Below are positions 52,281-62,821 of a DNA stretch of 64,000 nt, in pieces. Numbering within the stretch: the first letter of the stretch is position 1; every line of letters starts with the position of its first letter. The DNA lies in contig JAJEEM010000050.1 of the NCBI GenBank assembly GCA_022820995.1, forward strand, positions 1 to 64,000. Direction: 5' to 3'. The DNA is from Gemmatimonadota bacterium (GTDB lineage Bacteria; Gemmatimonadota; Gemmatimonadetes; Palauibacterales; Palauibacteraceae). The position numbers and the translations under genes are program-made. The notes under the pieces are model-generated. The model searched no databases, was not told the origin of the DNA, and worked only from the letters and a program-made list of their open reading frames with translations.

Positions 52281-53288
52281 CTAGAAGGGGATCACGGCGC
52301 CCAGGCCGAGATCCTCCGCCCGGCTCAGGGCCGTTTCCGCGATCGCGACATCCTGCGCGGCATTCCCCACCGACTTGAAGAGGGTGAAATCGCGGCCGCC
52401 GCGCCCGTCCGGGGCCTGGCCGTTGACGATCTCGCCGAGTTCGGCATCGATCACGTCGCGCCCGACGATCCCCTTCTCCACCGGGATGATGAGGTCGCCG
52501 GCCTCCTCCCATATCGCTTCGCGCTGGTCCACGATCACGCGTGCGCGGGTGACGATCTCCTCGGGGATCTCGCGCGTGTGAGGCTGAAAGGCGCCGATCG
52601 CGTTGATGTGGGCTCCGGGTTCGAGGAGTTCGGGGGAGAAGACGGGCGTCTCGCTCGTGGTCGCGGTCACGACGAGGCGCGCGCCGTCAAGCGCCTCGGC
52701 CGGGGTCGCGGCCGCCCGGATCCGGGGAGGAGTTCCTCCATCGGGCGGCACCAGCGATGCGGCCCGCGCGGTGAGGACGGCGGCCAGTTCCTCGGCGCCT
52801 TCCGGGGGAAGGGAGACGATCCGTATCTCGCGCAGCGGGCGGCAGGCCGCCAGCAATTCGATGTGGGCCCGGCCCTGGGCACCGGCGCCGAATACGGCGA
52901 GCACATCCGCGGCGGGATCGGCCAGCAGTTCCGTGGCCAGCCCGCTGCCCGCCGCCGTCCGGATCTCCGTGAGCGAGGTGCCGTCGAGGAGGGCGCGGGC
53001 GCCTCCCGTCTCCGCGTCGAGCAGGAGGACCGCCCCCTGGATCGGCGGCTGACCGGCGGAGACGTTGCCGGGGAAGACCGAGACGATCTTCGCGCCGAGC
53101 CCCCCGGAACCAGCGAGGAAGGCGGGCATGAGAAGCGTGATCCCGCGCCGGCTCTCGAGATGCCCCCGCACGGGAACCACCGCCTGACCGCCGGACAGTT
53201 CCCCGAACGCGACCCACATCGCGTCCACCGCGGCCTTCGCCGTCACGGCCCGCTCGATGTCGCTCCTCGAGAGAATCCGGATCTCCAC
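52281..53288 (-). CDS. Ornithine cyclodeaminase/mu-crystallin-family enzyme
   Basis: A 335-residue NAD(P)-dependent enzyme. The substrate domain has GITLLMPAFLAG and IVSVFPGN. The Rossmann domain begins with VLAVFGAGAQGRAHIELLAA. The Lys/Arg and Asp sites are in TSLTEIRTAAGSGLAT and HINAIGAFQPHTREIP. Members include ornithine cyclodeaminase, ketimine reductase and alanine dehydrogenase, and the exact reaction is not clear. GTG 53288 lies four bases after the upstream stop, so it is co-transcribed with the TauE-like gene. Confidence 0.9.
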   Translation of the reverse strand: MEIRILSRSDIERAVTAKAAVDAMWVAFGELSGGQAVVPVRGHLESRRGITLLMPAFLAGSGGLGAKIVSVFPGNVSAGQPPIQGAVLLLDAETGGARALLDGTSLTEIRTAAGSGLATELLADPAADVLAVFGAGAQGRAHIELLAACRPLREIRIVSLPPEGAEELAAVLTARAASLVPPDGGTPPRIRAAATPAEALDGARLVVTATTSETPVFSPELLEPGAHINAIGAFQPHTREIPEEIVTRARVIVDQREAIWEEAGDLIIPVEKGIVGRDVIDAELGEIVNGQAPDGRGGRDFTLFKSVGNAAQDVAIAETALSRAEDLGLGAVIPF

Positions 53289-53292
53289 TCGT

Positions 53293-54216
53293 TCAGCCTC
53301 CCGTACTGTCGGCGCCGGAGGAGCGGCGCTCCTGGATGGCGGATCGGAGCATCGTGATCGCGGCGTAGAGGACGACGACGACGACGAGCCAGCGCATGGC
53401 GTTCAAAGGAAGCGACCGGACGATGAAAGCGGCGATCAGCACGGCGGGGATCCCGCCGATCGCGAGGCCGAGCGCCGCCCGGAGTCCGTAACGTCCCGCC
53501 TTCAGGAAACGCAGACCCGCGACCGGCATGAGGAAGGCGGACGCGCCCATCATGATCGGGAAGGCGACGGCCGGGTTCAGTCCCATGATGCTGACGACGA
53601 TCATCGTCGGGGCGTAGATCCCGATCCCGATCGTCATGAGCGCCCCGAGGACGAAGAGGCAGCCCGCGGCGAGGGCGAGCGATCCGCCGGACAGGCCGGA
53701 GGCCTCTCCTCCCACGGCCGCGATCTCGAAGATCGCCATGAGGAAGGTGGCGGCGGCGATGAGGAGCGCGACTCCCATCCCGATCCGGATCCGGTAGCGG
53801 GGCAGGCGGGCCACGACCCCCGCGCCCAGCCAGGCCCCGAGGACGGCGGCGGCAATGAGGACGAAGAGCGTCGTCGGCTCCACGCTGATGATCGCGATGA
53901 AGATGAACGCCTGGATCACGACCGGAGGCGTGTGTCCGATCATCATCGTGCCCGGGATTTCCTCGTCGGGCACGACCTTCTTCAGCTTGAACAGCGACGT
54001 GGTCGGCGCGAAGGAGCCGATGCCGAGCGTATCGAAGAAGTTCGTCCCGAAGCCCACCAGGAGTTCGAACGCGCTCGGGCGGCCGCGCCAGCCGTCACGC
54101 TCCCGACCGGCCCGCGTGGCCGCGGCGGCGGCGCGCGCCCACGCGATGAGAAGCCCGGCCGTAAGGAGCGCCAGAACGGAGAACAGGTAGAGGCGCGGAT
54201 CGCTCAGGTCAGGCAC
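53293..54216 (-). CDS. TauE/SafE-family membrane permease
   Basis: A 307-residue membrane protein with about eight helices. The family repeat appears as ELLVGFGTNFFDTLGIGSFAPTT near the N-terminus and GIGIYAPTMIVVSIMGLNPAVAFPIMMGASAFL in the second half. TauE/SafE proteins export sulfite, sulfoacetate or related anions; here the substrate is unknown. The GTG start at 54216 lies 24 bases after the DUF4175 gene stop. Confidence 0.87.
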   Translation of the reverse strand: MPDLSDPRLYLFSVLALLTAGLLIAWARAAAAATRAGRERDGWRGRPSAFELLVGFGTNFFDTLGIGSFAPTTSLFKLKKVVPDEEIPGTMMIGHTPPVVIQAFIFIAIISVEPTTLFVLIAAAVLGAWLGAGVVARLPRYRIRIGMGVALLIAAATFLMAIFEIAAVGGEASGLSGGSLALAAGCLFVLGALMTIGIGIYAPTMIVVSIMGLNPAVAFPIMMGASAFLMPVAGLRFLKAGRYGLRAALGLAIGGIPAVLIAAFIVRSLPLNAMRWLVVVVVLYAAITMLRSAIQERRSSGADSTGG

Positions 54217-54240
54217 CCGGTTCGACGCTCCTTGTCGAGG

Positions 54241-57200
54241 TCAGCGTGGCGGGGGGTCCTCGGACAGCGCCCGGTAGTAGGCCTCCACGAGTTCGCGGTA
54301 TTCCTCCGGTACGTCGTCCGATCCGGAGAGGAAAAAGCGCTCGATCTGCGACCCCAGTTCTCGGCGGAGGGCGAACTCGAAGTCCTTCAGGCCCCGCAGC
54401 ACGTCCGCCTGGAGCGCGGCCAGTTCCTCGGGATCGTCGAAGTCCCCAATGGTGCGCAGGCGGTCGAGTCCGGCGATGGCGTCGTCGAGGTCGCCCACGT
54501 CGACGCCCTCCTGACCCAGTTCGTCGCGCAGGCGGCGGGCGTCCTGTGCCCGCTGACGGAATTCCCGCTGGAACTGCCGGACGTCTTCGGGCGACAGCCA
54601 CGGTCCACCGCCTCCGCCGCCGCCCCCGCCGGGCGCGAACCCCTGGCCGCCGCGGGGGTTCTGGCCGGGCTGCCCCGGCTGCCCGCCACGACCTCCCTGA
54701 CCCTGGCCCTCGCCCTGCTGCTGGCCGCCCTGGCCCTCACCCTGCTGGCCGCCTTCCTGCCCCTGGCCGCCCTGCTGACCCTGGCCACCCTGTTGGCCCT
54801 CGCCCTGCTGCCCCTGACCCTGGCCCTGCTGTTCGCCCTGGCCTTCCTGCTGCCCCTGGCCCTGCTGGTCGCCCTGGCCCTGTTGCTGCCCTTGGCCCTC
54901 CTGCCCTTCCTGGCCCTGTTGCAGGCGTTCCTGGAGCGACTCGAGGCCGCGGACGAGGTCGCGCGTCTCGTCCAGTTGCCGGCCGAGGCGGCGGGGGTCC
55001 GACTCGCTCAGCGCATCCCGCGCGGCCTGGACCCGGGCACGCACGTTCTCCGCGTCCCGGGTGATCTGTTCCTCGAAATTCCGCACATAGTCCTCTGACT
55101 GCGTGCCGAGGACGCCTCGCGAGAAGTTGAGCTTGTCCCGCAGGCGGCTCTCGCGGATCTCGCCGGCGGCTTCCGTCAAGCGTCGGGCGGCGTCCGGCTG
55201 ATCCTGACGCGCCTCGCGCGCCAGGCGGTCCAGATCGGTCTCCAACTGGTCCACTTCGCGGGCGAGTTCGGTCTTGCGTTCGCGCAATCCGGCCACGCGG
55301 TCCGGGTCGCCGCCCGTCGGATCCTCGTTCACGTCGCTCTGCAGTTCCCGCTGACGCTCCGCGATCCGTTCGGCCCGCCGCGCGGCGTCCTCGACCTCCC
55401 GTTCCACCGCCGCGACCTGCCGGTTCTCGAGCAGACGGCGTGCGTCGCGCAGCCGGTCGAGGGCGTTCGACGCCTCCGCCTGCCCCTGCCCCCGGCGACC
55501 CTGCGCCTGCGCCCGCCGCATCTCGTCCGCCGCCTCCTGCAGCCGGCGCGCGGATTCCTCGACGTCCGCCCGGTCGCCCTCGCGGCCCAGGCGCTGCAGC
55601 TGGCGGGCCAACTCCTCCGTCTCCTGGATCATTTGCTGTTGCTGACCCTGGCCTCCGCCCGCGGCGCCCCGCGGCTGCGCGGCCGCGCGTTCGTTCATCT
55701 GCTGCTGGCGCCTCGCGAGTTCCTCGAGCTTCTGCAGCGCCTCGTCCACCTCCTGGTCCTGCTGTTGCTGCTGGCCTCGCTGGACGGTCTCGTACTGGTT
55801 CCTAAGGCGGTCCAGCTCCAGTTCGAAGAGGTCCGCGAGTTCCTCGGCCCCCGACCCGACACTTCCCGGCGTACCGCCGCCGCCACCGCCGCCCTGCTGC
55901 ACCTGGACATCACGGAACGCGGCTTCGGCGCGCTGCAGGTGCTGGAGCGAGCGCTGTTCGGGCGCGAGCGCTTCCTTGAGCTGGCGCTCGCCCAGCCTCG
56001 TCTCCGCTTCCAGCATCGCGGGCGGCGCCTGCGGGAGTTCCCGGAACACCGTCTCGAGCGACGGGTCGCCCGCCACGCCGCGCTGCTGCATCTGCGCGAT
56101 CAGCTCTTCCACCTGCTGTCGCAGCCGCCCCTGCAACAGCGTGAGCGTCGCGAGGTTCTCCGACATTTCCTCTTCTTCGAACTCGTTGCTGTCGCGCTCC
56201 AGGCGGAAGGTCGCGGCGACGATCTGTCGCTGCTGTTCGGACAGTTCGCCGCCCATGCCGGCCCCGCCGCCTCCGCCGCCGCCCCCTCCCCCGCCCTGCT
56301 CGGCCTGGCGGAAGTTCCGGTCGAAGGGGCGGATCTCGACGAAGTAGATGTCCGAGCTTTCGATTCCGCCGCCGGGGCCGCCGGGGCGGAGGTCCGCCGC
56401 GCGCGCGTAGTAGGAGAGGACGTCGCCCGGCTCGAGGCCGAACTCCTCGAGGAAGAAGGTGTGTCCACCGGAGAGCTGCGTGGTTCCGCCGCCGGTCGTG
56501 CCGTGGAGAACGCGGGACGATTCCTCCCCGCCGTTCACCGAGTAGAGGAGTTCGACCCGCCCGAGCCCGAAGTCATCCTCCGCCTCGACCTCCACGTACA
56601 GTTCCTCGATCGGCGAGAGGCGCGTGTCCCGTCCCGGCTCGGAGATCCGGACTCCCGGGGGCTGGTCGTCGAGCGGTTCGACGAGGTAGTCGGGGGAGCC
56701 GATGACGAAACGGTTGCCCGGACCCATGAACTCGATGCGGTAGAAGGTCTCGCCGGTCACCGTGAAGCTCGTCTCGAACGCGCCGTTCACGGGCTCGAGC
56801 GCGGCGCCCTCCTCCTCGCCGTCGAACGCGAGCCGCGCCGCCTCCGTGGCCATCGTCGGCGTGACGCGAAGGCGGACCTCGGTCCCCCGCAGCACGGCGA
56901 TGTCGCCGCCATCCTCCACCGTCCGCGGGCTCAGCCCCGTGTAGGCGGGGAAGTGGTACTCGAGGTCGATCCGGTCGACGTAGGGGAGGTCCGCGACCTC
57001 GATGGTGAACACGGGCGAGCGGACGCCCTCGGAACTCACCGTGTAGTCGGTGGGCTCGTCGAGGTCGAAGAGGAGGACCTCGAACGCGGCGCCCTCCGCG
57101 GCCGGCGTCATGAAGTAGCGTTCCCACGCGTCCGACTCGCCGCGCCGGACGGAGACCTCCACTTCGTCGGTCTCGAACCCCTGCGGGAAGGCGCGCACGA

Positions 57201-57840
57201 GCTGGTCCGAGCCGCGGGCGATGAGCGCGTCGCCGGGCTCCACCGCGATCGCGTACGGATTGGCGGCGTCGGCGGTCTTCCAGGGGCTCAGGAGAAGCGA
57301 GCCCGCCGTGCCCTGGAAGGCGGGACCGAAGAGGGCGATGAGCAGCACGGCCGAGGCGACGCCCGCGAACCAGGCGGTCGAACGGCGCAGCCGGTCGCGC
57401 TCCACGCGGCGCCCCCGTTCCACGCGGCGCGCGCGACGGGCGGCGACCTCCAGCAGGCGCGCATCGAGGCCGGAGCGGGCGCCCGGCGACCCGGCGCGCT
57501 CGATGGCCGCGAGAAACGCCGCCTTGAGCGACGGTTCATGCTCCTCCAGGTAGAGCGCGACCTGCGTGTCCGAGACCCGGCGCAGGAGCGGGCGCACCAC
57601 GAACCAGGCGACGAGGCCGGCGGCGGCGACCCAGAGCAGGATGCGGGAGGCGAGGACCGCGCCGTCGTCGAAGCGCAGCCGGTCGATCCCGAAGGTCGCG
57701 ATGAAGAAGACGGCGAAACCGATTCCCAGCGTCACGGCGACGCCCTGGATGACCTGGCGCACGCGCCAGCGTCGCCTCACATCGCGGATGATTTCGAGCA
57801 ACTGGTGCTCCGTGCTCCGCCTCTTCGCCCATCGCTGCAT
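54241..57840 (-). CDS. Giant DUF4175-type envelope protein with coiled coils and a Gln/Gly tract
   Basis: A 1199-residue protein. ATG 57840 (MQRWAKRRSTEHQLLEI) is chosen because GGAGG lies six bases upstream. Two membrane helices occur near residues 35 and 75 (VTLGIGFAVFFIATFGI, ILLWVAAAGLVAWFVV), and a third near 160. An extracytoplasmic beta-rich region follows (residues 200-560), then a long helical coiled coil rich in Gln, Arg and Glu (560-990). A Gln/Gly low-complexity tract and a poly-Gly stretch come next, and a final helical domain (VRQFQREFRQRAQDARRLRDEL) closes it. It lies in the MoxR/DUF58/BatA run and is probably the scaffold of that envelope complex. Confidence 0.88.
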   Translation of the reverse strand: MQRWAKRRSTEHQLLEIIRDVRRRWRVRQVIQGVAVTLGIGFAVFFIATFGIDRLRFDDGAVLASRILLWVAAAGLVAWFVVRPLLRRVSDTQVALYLEEHEPSLKAAFLAAIERAGSPGARSGLDARLLEVAARRARRVERGRRVERDRLRRSTAWFAGVASAVLLIALFGPAFQGTAGSLLLSPWKTADAANPYAIAVEPGDALIARGSDQLVRAFPQGFETDEVEVSVRRGESDAWERYFMTPAAEGAAFEVLLFDLDEPTDYTVSSEGVRSPVFTIEVADLPYVDRIDLEYHFPAYTGLSPRTVEDGGDIAVLRGTEVRLRVTPTMATEAARLAFDGEEEGAALEPVNGAFETSFTVTGETFYRIEFMGPGNRFVIGSPDYLVEPLDDQPPGVRISEPGRDTRLSPIEELYVEVEAEDDFGLGRVELLYSVNGGEESSRVLHGTTGGGTTQLSGGHTFFLEEFGLEPGDVLSYYARAADLRPGGPGGGIESSDIYFVEIRPFDRNFRQAEQGGGGGGGGGGGAGMGGELSEQQRQIVAATFRLERDSNEFEEEEMSENLATLTLLQGRLRQQVEELIAQMQQRGVAGDPSLETVFRELPQAPPAMLEAETRLGERQLKEALAPEQRSLQHLQRAEAAFRDVQVQQGGGGGGGTPGSVGSGAEELADLFELELDRLRNQYETVQRGQQQQQDQEVDEALQKLEELARRQQQMNERAAAQPRGAAGGGQGQQQQMIQETEELARQLQRLGREGDRADVEESARRLQEAADEMRRAQAQGRRGQGQAEASNALDRLRDARRLLENRQVAAVEREVEDAARRAERIAERQRELQSDVNEDPTGGDPDRVAGLRERKTELAREVDQLETDLDRLAREARQDQPDAARRLTEAAGEIRESRLRDKLNFSRGVLGTQSEDYVRNFEEQITRDAENVRARVQAARDALSESDPRRLGRQLDETRDLVRGLESLQERLQQGQEGQEGQGQQQGQGDQQGQGQQEGQGEQQGQGQGQQGEGQQGGQGQQGGQGQEGGQQGEGQGGQQQGEGQGQGGRGGQPGQPGQNPRGGQGFAPGGGGGGGGGPWLSPEDVRQFQREFRQRAQDARRLRDELGQEGVDVGDLDDAIAGLDRLRTIGDFDDPEELAALQADVLRGLKDFEFALRRELGSQIERFFLSGSDDVPEEYRELVEAYYRALSEDPPPR
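54605..54928. repeat. Low-complexity CAG/GGC-type repeat tract inside the DUF4175 gene
   Basis: On the coding (minus) strand this stretch is built almost only of Gln, Gly and Glu codons (QGQGQQQGQGDQQGQGQQEG and on), ending in about nine consecutive Gly codons. On the plus strand it reads as repeated CTGGCC/CCCTG units. It is likely to vary in length between strains. Confidence 0.85.
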
Positions 57841-57851
57841 CGTCATCCTCC

Positions 57852-59942
57852 TCAGGCCCCTGCCAGCCCCGACACGGGACGCTGGCGCGTCCAGCGGTTC
57901 GCCAGCACGCTCTCCACCCCCAGCACGAGCCCCGCGAGCAGCAGGAGCACCCACCAGAGTTCCGCGCGCCGCGGCACCGTTTCCTCGTCCGCCGCCGCTC
58001 CGTCCTCCCCGGCGGTTCCCGCCGCCGTCGGCGCGACGCCCGCCACGGCCTCCACCACGCGCTCCGTCGCCACCGACGCCAGATCAGATTCGGTCATCGG
58101 AGGGTTGACCGCCACGGTGGTCGCACGGCCGGCGTCGTCCCGGAGCGCCACCTGGTAGAAGCCGGCGCGGGGAAACTCGATCCACGTCGGCCCTTCGCCG
58201 ACCTCCACCGGCTGCCGGTCGCCGTCCGGATCCACCAGGACCCACTCGGCCTCGTCCCCGGCGAGCCCCGCGGGTCCCGCCCCGCCCGCTCCGACGAGGG
58301 CGGTGAGTTCGAGCACGCCGCCGGCTTCGATCCAGCGTTCCGGCTCCCGGTATCCGGTGGCGTGGAGCGCCAGACGGTGCACGAAGGGCAGGAAGACGGG
58401 CTGCAGCGCGAGGTCGTTCCAGAAACGGTCGAGGGTCGACGTCCAGACCAGCACGCGGCCCTCGCCCACCGCACGGTCCAGCAGGGCGGGTTCTCCGCTG
58501 TCGAAACGGGCCACCACCGCCGTGCCCTCCGCAGGCTCCAGGCTCCAGAATCGTTCGAAGCGCGCACCCGAAAAATCCCCGCTGCGGGGACCGGAGAACA
58601 ACTCGAACACGGCATGGTCGTAGTCGAGCCACGACAGCCGGCGGCCGTCGGCGGCATCCACGAGGGAGCCGGGACCGGCGCCGAGCAGTTCGAGTCCGGC
58701 GTCGGACCACCGATTCATGCTCGCATCCCGCCCGAGGACGATGAGCAGGCCTCCGCCGCCGCTCACCCATTCGCGCAGCCGGCCGGCCCGGCCCGCGTCG
58801 GCGAGGTCCGCGTCGTTGAGGATCGCGAAGTCCGCCGACGTCAGCGTGGCGGCATCGAGACCCGCGGCCGGCGTCCGCGAAGTCTCGATACGGGGCGCGT
58901 CGCCGATGCCGAGGGCGCGTTCGAGAAAGAGACTCCCGTCCGACGCCCTGCGGTTGTTCTCCAGAATGAGCGTGCGCAACCCGACCTCGGGCGCCGCCAT
59001 GAAGCGGAACTCGTTGTCGATGGCCAGCCCGTCCCCGGGGACCGTGAGACGCCCGCGGCTCCGCCCTTCCGGGAGGGCGAGGTCGTCGAACACCGCCGTC
59101 CCGGTGCCGCGCGGAGGCATGTCCACCGGAATCGTCCCCACCGTCCGCCACGCGATCTCGAGCGACACCGGGAGCCCGTCCACCGGCGCGTCGCCCATGT
59201 TCGCCAGCCGCGCCACGAGCCGGACGCGCCCGTCGTCCGCGGCCCGCACCGCCGCCTCCGCGAGCGCCACGTTCGCGGCCTCCTCCGGCGCCACGCTCGC
59301 CGCCCGCAGCGACACCCCATCGGGAAGCCGCACCCGGCCGCCGTCCTCCCACCCCGTGCGCTGGAAGTCCGAGACGAGCGCCACCTCCCGCCTCCGGTCC
59401 TCGGACTCCGCGAGAATCCGCCCCGCAAGCTGGATGCCCGCCTCGAGCCGCGTCCCCAGGTCGGTCGTCGACAGATCCGCGAGGGCGTCCCGGGCGGCGA
59501 CGAGGTCGAGCGTCAACGGCACCCGCTCCCGCGCCCGCTCGTCGAACGTCGCCACGGCGACGCGATCCCCCTCCCCGAGACCGTCGAGGACGGCGCGCGC
59601 GGAATCGAGGGCGGCCTCCCAGCGCCCCTCGTAGCCCAGGCTCGCCGACACGTCGAGGAGGATGACGACGTCGCGGGCCGAACCCGCCTCCACCGCCGCC
59701 ACCGAGTCGAAGAAGGGCCGGGAAAAGGCGAGCGCGAGGAGGATGACCGCGAGGCTGCGCAGGGCGAAGAGCAGGGGATGCCGGATCCGGCGCCGGTTCA
59801 TCGTCTTGAAGGGCAGCTTCCGGAGGAACATCAGCGACGGGAACACCGTCACCCGGCTGCGCTGGCGATGCGTCAGGTGGATGATGATCGGGATCGAGAG
59901 GAGTCCGAGCCCGGCCAGGAACCACGGGGTCAGGAAACTCAT
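57852..59942 (-). CDS. BatA-like membrane protein with von Willebrand A domain
   Basis: A 696-residue protein. The N-terminus (MSFLTPWFLAGLGLLSIPIIIHL, then FPSLMFLRKLPFKTMNRRRIRHPLLFALRSLAVILLALAFSRP) is the double-helix BatA domain. A VWA domain follows with MIDAS-type DVSAS in VVILLDVSASLGYEG. The remainder is beta-rich with a glutamine-amidotransferase-like segment (LREWVSGGGGLLIVLG), ending in a last membrane helix (ELWWVLLLLAGLVLGVESVL). It is likely an envelope component remodelled by the MoxR ATPase. Its ATG overlaps the DUF58 gene stop as ATGA. Confidence 0.9.
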   Translation of the reverse strand: MSFLTPWFLAGLGLLSIPIIIHLTHRQRSRVTVFPSLMFLRKLPFKTMNRRRIRHPLLFALRSLAVILLALAFSRPFFDSVAAVEAGSARDVVILLDVSASLGYEGRWEAALDSARAVLDGLGEGDRVAVATFDERARERVPLTLDLVAARDALADLSTTDLGTRLEAGIQLAGRILAESEDRRREVALVSDFQRTGWEDGGRVRLPDGVSLRAASVAPEEAANVALAEAAVRAADDGRVRLVARLANMGDAPVDGLPVSLEIAWRTVGTIPVDMPPRGTGTAVFDDLALPEGRSRGRLTVPGDGLAIDNEFRFMAAPEVGLRTLILENNRRASDGSLFLERALGIGDAPRIETSRTPAAGLDAATLTSADFAILNDADLADAGRAGRLREWVSGGGGLLIVLGRDASMNRWSDAGLELLGAGPGSLVDAADGRRLSWLDYDHAVFELFSGPRSGDFSGARFERFWSLEPAEGTAVVARFDSGEPALLDRAVGEGRVLVWTSTLDRFWNDLALQPVFLPFVHRLALHATGYREPERWIEAGGVLELTALVGAGGAGPAGLAGDEAEWVLVDPDGDRQPVEVGEGPTWIEFPRAGFYQVALRDDAGRATTVAVNPPMTESDLASVATERVVEAVAGVAPTAAGTAGEDGAAADEETVPRRAELWWVLLLLAGLVLGVESVLANRWTRQRPVSGLAGA

Positions 59943-60865
59943 CGGTCCTTCCCCTTGAGGCGCCGCGACCGGTGCGACAGATAGCGGAAGAGCACGGCGT
60001 CGAGCGGCGTCGAGGTGACGACGAGTTCGTGGTCGATCGCGCGGTCGATCATCATCTTCGAGATCTCGCCCACATGCCCCTCCACGAGGGAGAGGTACTC
60101 CTCGCGCATCACGTCCGGGGTCACAGGAAGCCGCTCCCCCGTCTCCAGGTCCTCGAACGACCTCGCCGCCTCGAACGGGAAGTCGACCTCGGCGGGGTCC
60201 AGGATCTGGAACACGATCACGTCCTGTCCCTTGCTGCGCAGCGCGCCCACCGAGTTCAGGACCGTCTTCGGTTCCGTGTAGAGGTCGGAGACGAGCACCA
60301 CGATCCCCTTCCGGGTCAGGCTCTCGGCCACCTGCGTAAGGGGCCGCGTGAGGTCGCCCGCCGTCTCGGCCCGGACGCGGTCGAGCGCCGCCAGGATCAG
60401 GCGGCGGTGCCGGACGGAGGGGGGGATGTACTCGAGGAGCTTCTCATCGAAGATCGCCGCGCCCACGCGGTCGCGCTGGCTCGCGGAGAGATAGGCGAGG
60501 CAGGCCGTGAGGTAGCGGGCGTAGTCGAGCTTCGTGATCCCGCGCGAGCCGTAGTCCATGGAACGGGAGGCGTCCACCGCGAAGAAGACGTTCGCGTTCG
60601 TCTCGGCCTCGTATTCCTTGATGTAGTGGCGGTCCGTGCGTCCGTAGACCTTCCAGTCGATCTTGCGGATGTCGTCGCCGGGCAGGTACTGGCGGTGCGC
60701 CGCGAAGTCGAGCGACAGCCCGAGGAAGGGCGACCCGTGCGCCCCGGCGATGAAGCCCTCGACCACGGAACGCGCCACGAGTTCGAGGTTCCCGATCCGG
60801 GTGAGCACCGCCGGATCGAGGAACTGCGTCCCCGGCACCGTCCTCGAGACGATTCGCGCCCGCAT
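59939..60865 (-). CDS. DUF58-domain protein (MoxR partner)
   Basis: A 308-residue soluble protein. The DUF58 core FIAGAHGSPFLGLSLDFAAHRQYLPGDDIRKIDWKVYGRTDRHYIKEYEAETNANVFFAVDASRSM is unmistakable, and it contains a VWA-like DASRS metal site. DUF58 proteins are encoded beside MoxR ATPases and VWA membrane proteins, where they are thought to help assemble or insert the complex. It starts 17 bases after the MoxR stop and its stop overlaps the BatA-like start. Confidence 0.93.
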   Translation of the reverse strand: MRARIVSRTVPGTQFLDPAVLTRIGNLELVARSVVEGFIAGAHGSPFLGLSLDFAAHRQYLPGDDIRKIDWKVYGRTDRHYIKEYEAETNANVFFAVDASRSMDYGSRGITKLDYARYLTACLAYLSASQRDRVGAAIFDEKLLEYIPPSVRHRRLILAALDRVRAETAGDLTRPLTQVAESLTRKGIVVLVSDLYTEPKTVLNSVGALRSKGQDVIVFQILDPAEVDFPFEAARSFEDLETGERLPVTPDVMREEYLSLVEGHVGEISKMMIDRAIDHELVVTSTPLDAVLFRYLSHRSRRLKGKDR

Positions 60866-60881
60866 CGTCCGGCCCGCTCCC

Positions 60882-61970
<1,089 letters not shown>

Positions 61971-62011
61971 GCCGGCTCCTTCCGGGTTCAGTGTCTCGGC
62001 TCCACGTGAGC

Positions 62012-62821
62012 TCAGTGTGTGAGGGCGTATACCACATAGTTGACGCCCAGCTTGTACGCTTCGTTGGAGAGGGCGATGGGGACGAACCCGCGGTCGGACC
62101 ACTCCATGTAGTCGCCAATGTCGTTGTCGTGATTCACGATGACCATAAGGCGGCCGTCGGGGTCGTTGTCCTCGAAGACGCCCCAGTAGCTCGCCACGCC
62201 GCCCCGGTAGGGATGCGGCATCTCGATGTTCTCCTGTTCCAGGTGGAAGAAGGAGTCGAAGATCGGGTGGCTGTCGTCGAGCCGCACGAGCCGGAGTCCC
62301 GGGAGAAGGATGCCGAGCCCTTCCCTGGTCCGGTTCAGGTCCCGCATGCCGCCCATGTCGTCGATGATGAGGAACCCGCCCTTGCGCAGATAGTTGCCCA
62401 GGTTGTCGGCCTCCGCCTGGTTCATGGTCCAGCCGCCGGGTTCCGACAGGTACGCGACGGGGAACTTGAACAGGTCCGGGTCGTCCATGGCGAGGACGTT
62501 GCCGCCGCCCCGGCGCGGGCCGATCGTCGTGAGCGCGTCCATGATCTCGGCGAAGTTCCGCTCGGCCACGGGCCAGTCGTGGGACCAACCGGGGTTCCAG
62601 CCCCATCCTCCCGTCCGGTAGTAGAGGCGGACGAAGGTGAACTCGCCGGTGTAGGGCGTGTTGTACTCCTGGTACGCGGCGAGATCATCCCCGAATCCGC
62701 CTCCGCCGCGTCCGCGCCGGCGCTGGCCCTCGAGGTCGGAGACGGCGAGCAGCGCGAGCAGCGCGGCCAGGCCGCCGGTGGCGAGACGCCGGATCGCGCG
62801 GCGTCGGGTTTGCGCGGTCAT
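62012..62821 (-). CDS. Exported DUF4159-domain protein
   Basis: A 269-residue protein from ATG 62821 (MTAQTRRRAIRRLATGGLAALLALLAVS), with a basic Tat-like or Sec signal. A Gly/Arg-rich linker leads to the DUF4159 domain, which reads FTFVRLYYRTGGWGWNPGWSHDWPVAERNFAEIM, then LRKGGFLIIDDMGG and GRLMVIVNHDNDIGDYMEWS. DUF4159 has a glutamine-amidotransferase-like look without a clear nucleophile. Its start overlaps the TPR/protease gene stop as ATGA. It belongs with the MoxR complex genes by context. Confidence 0.9.
   Translation of the reverse strand: MTAQTRRRAIRRLATGGLAALLALLAVSDLEGQRRRGRGGGGFGDDLAAYQEYNTPYTGEFTFVRLYYRTGGWGWNPGWSHDWPVAERNFAEIMDALTTIGPRRGGGNVLAMDDPDLFKFPVAYLSEPGGWTMNQAEADNLGNYLRKGGFLIIDDMGGMRDLNRTREGLGILLPGLRLVRLDDSHPIFDSFFHLEQENIEMPHPYRGGVASYWGVFEDNDPDGRLMVIVNHDNDIGDYMEWSDRGFVPIALSNEAYKLGVNYVVYALTH

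Noticed and set aside
53257-55098. Plus-strand ORF with a very hydrophobic Leu/Ala stretch that looks like membrane helices
   Set aside because: The stretch is the reverse complement of the Gln/Gly codons of the DUF4175 gene (CAG and GGC read as CTG and GCC). It is not a membrane protein.
55633-58158. 841-residue plus-strand ORF
   Set aside because: Antisense of the DUF4175 gene, which has strong coding features and a good start.
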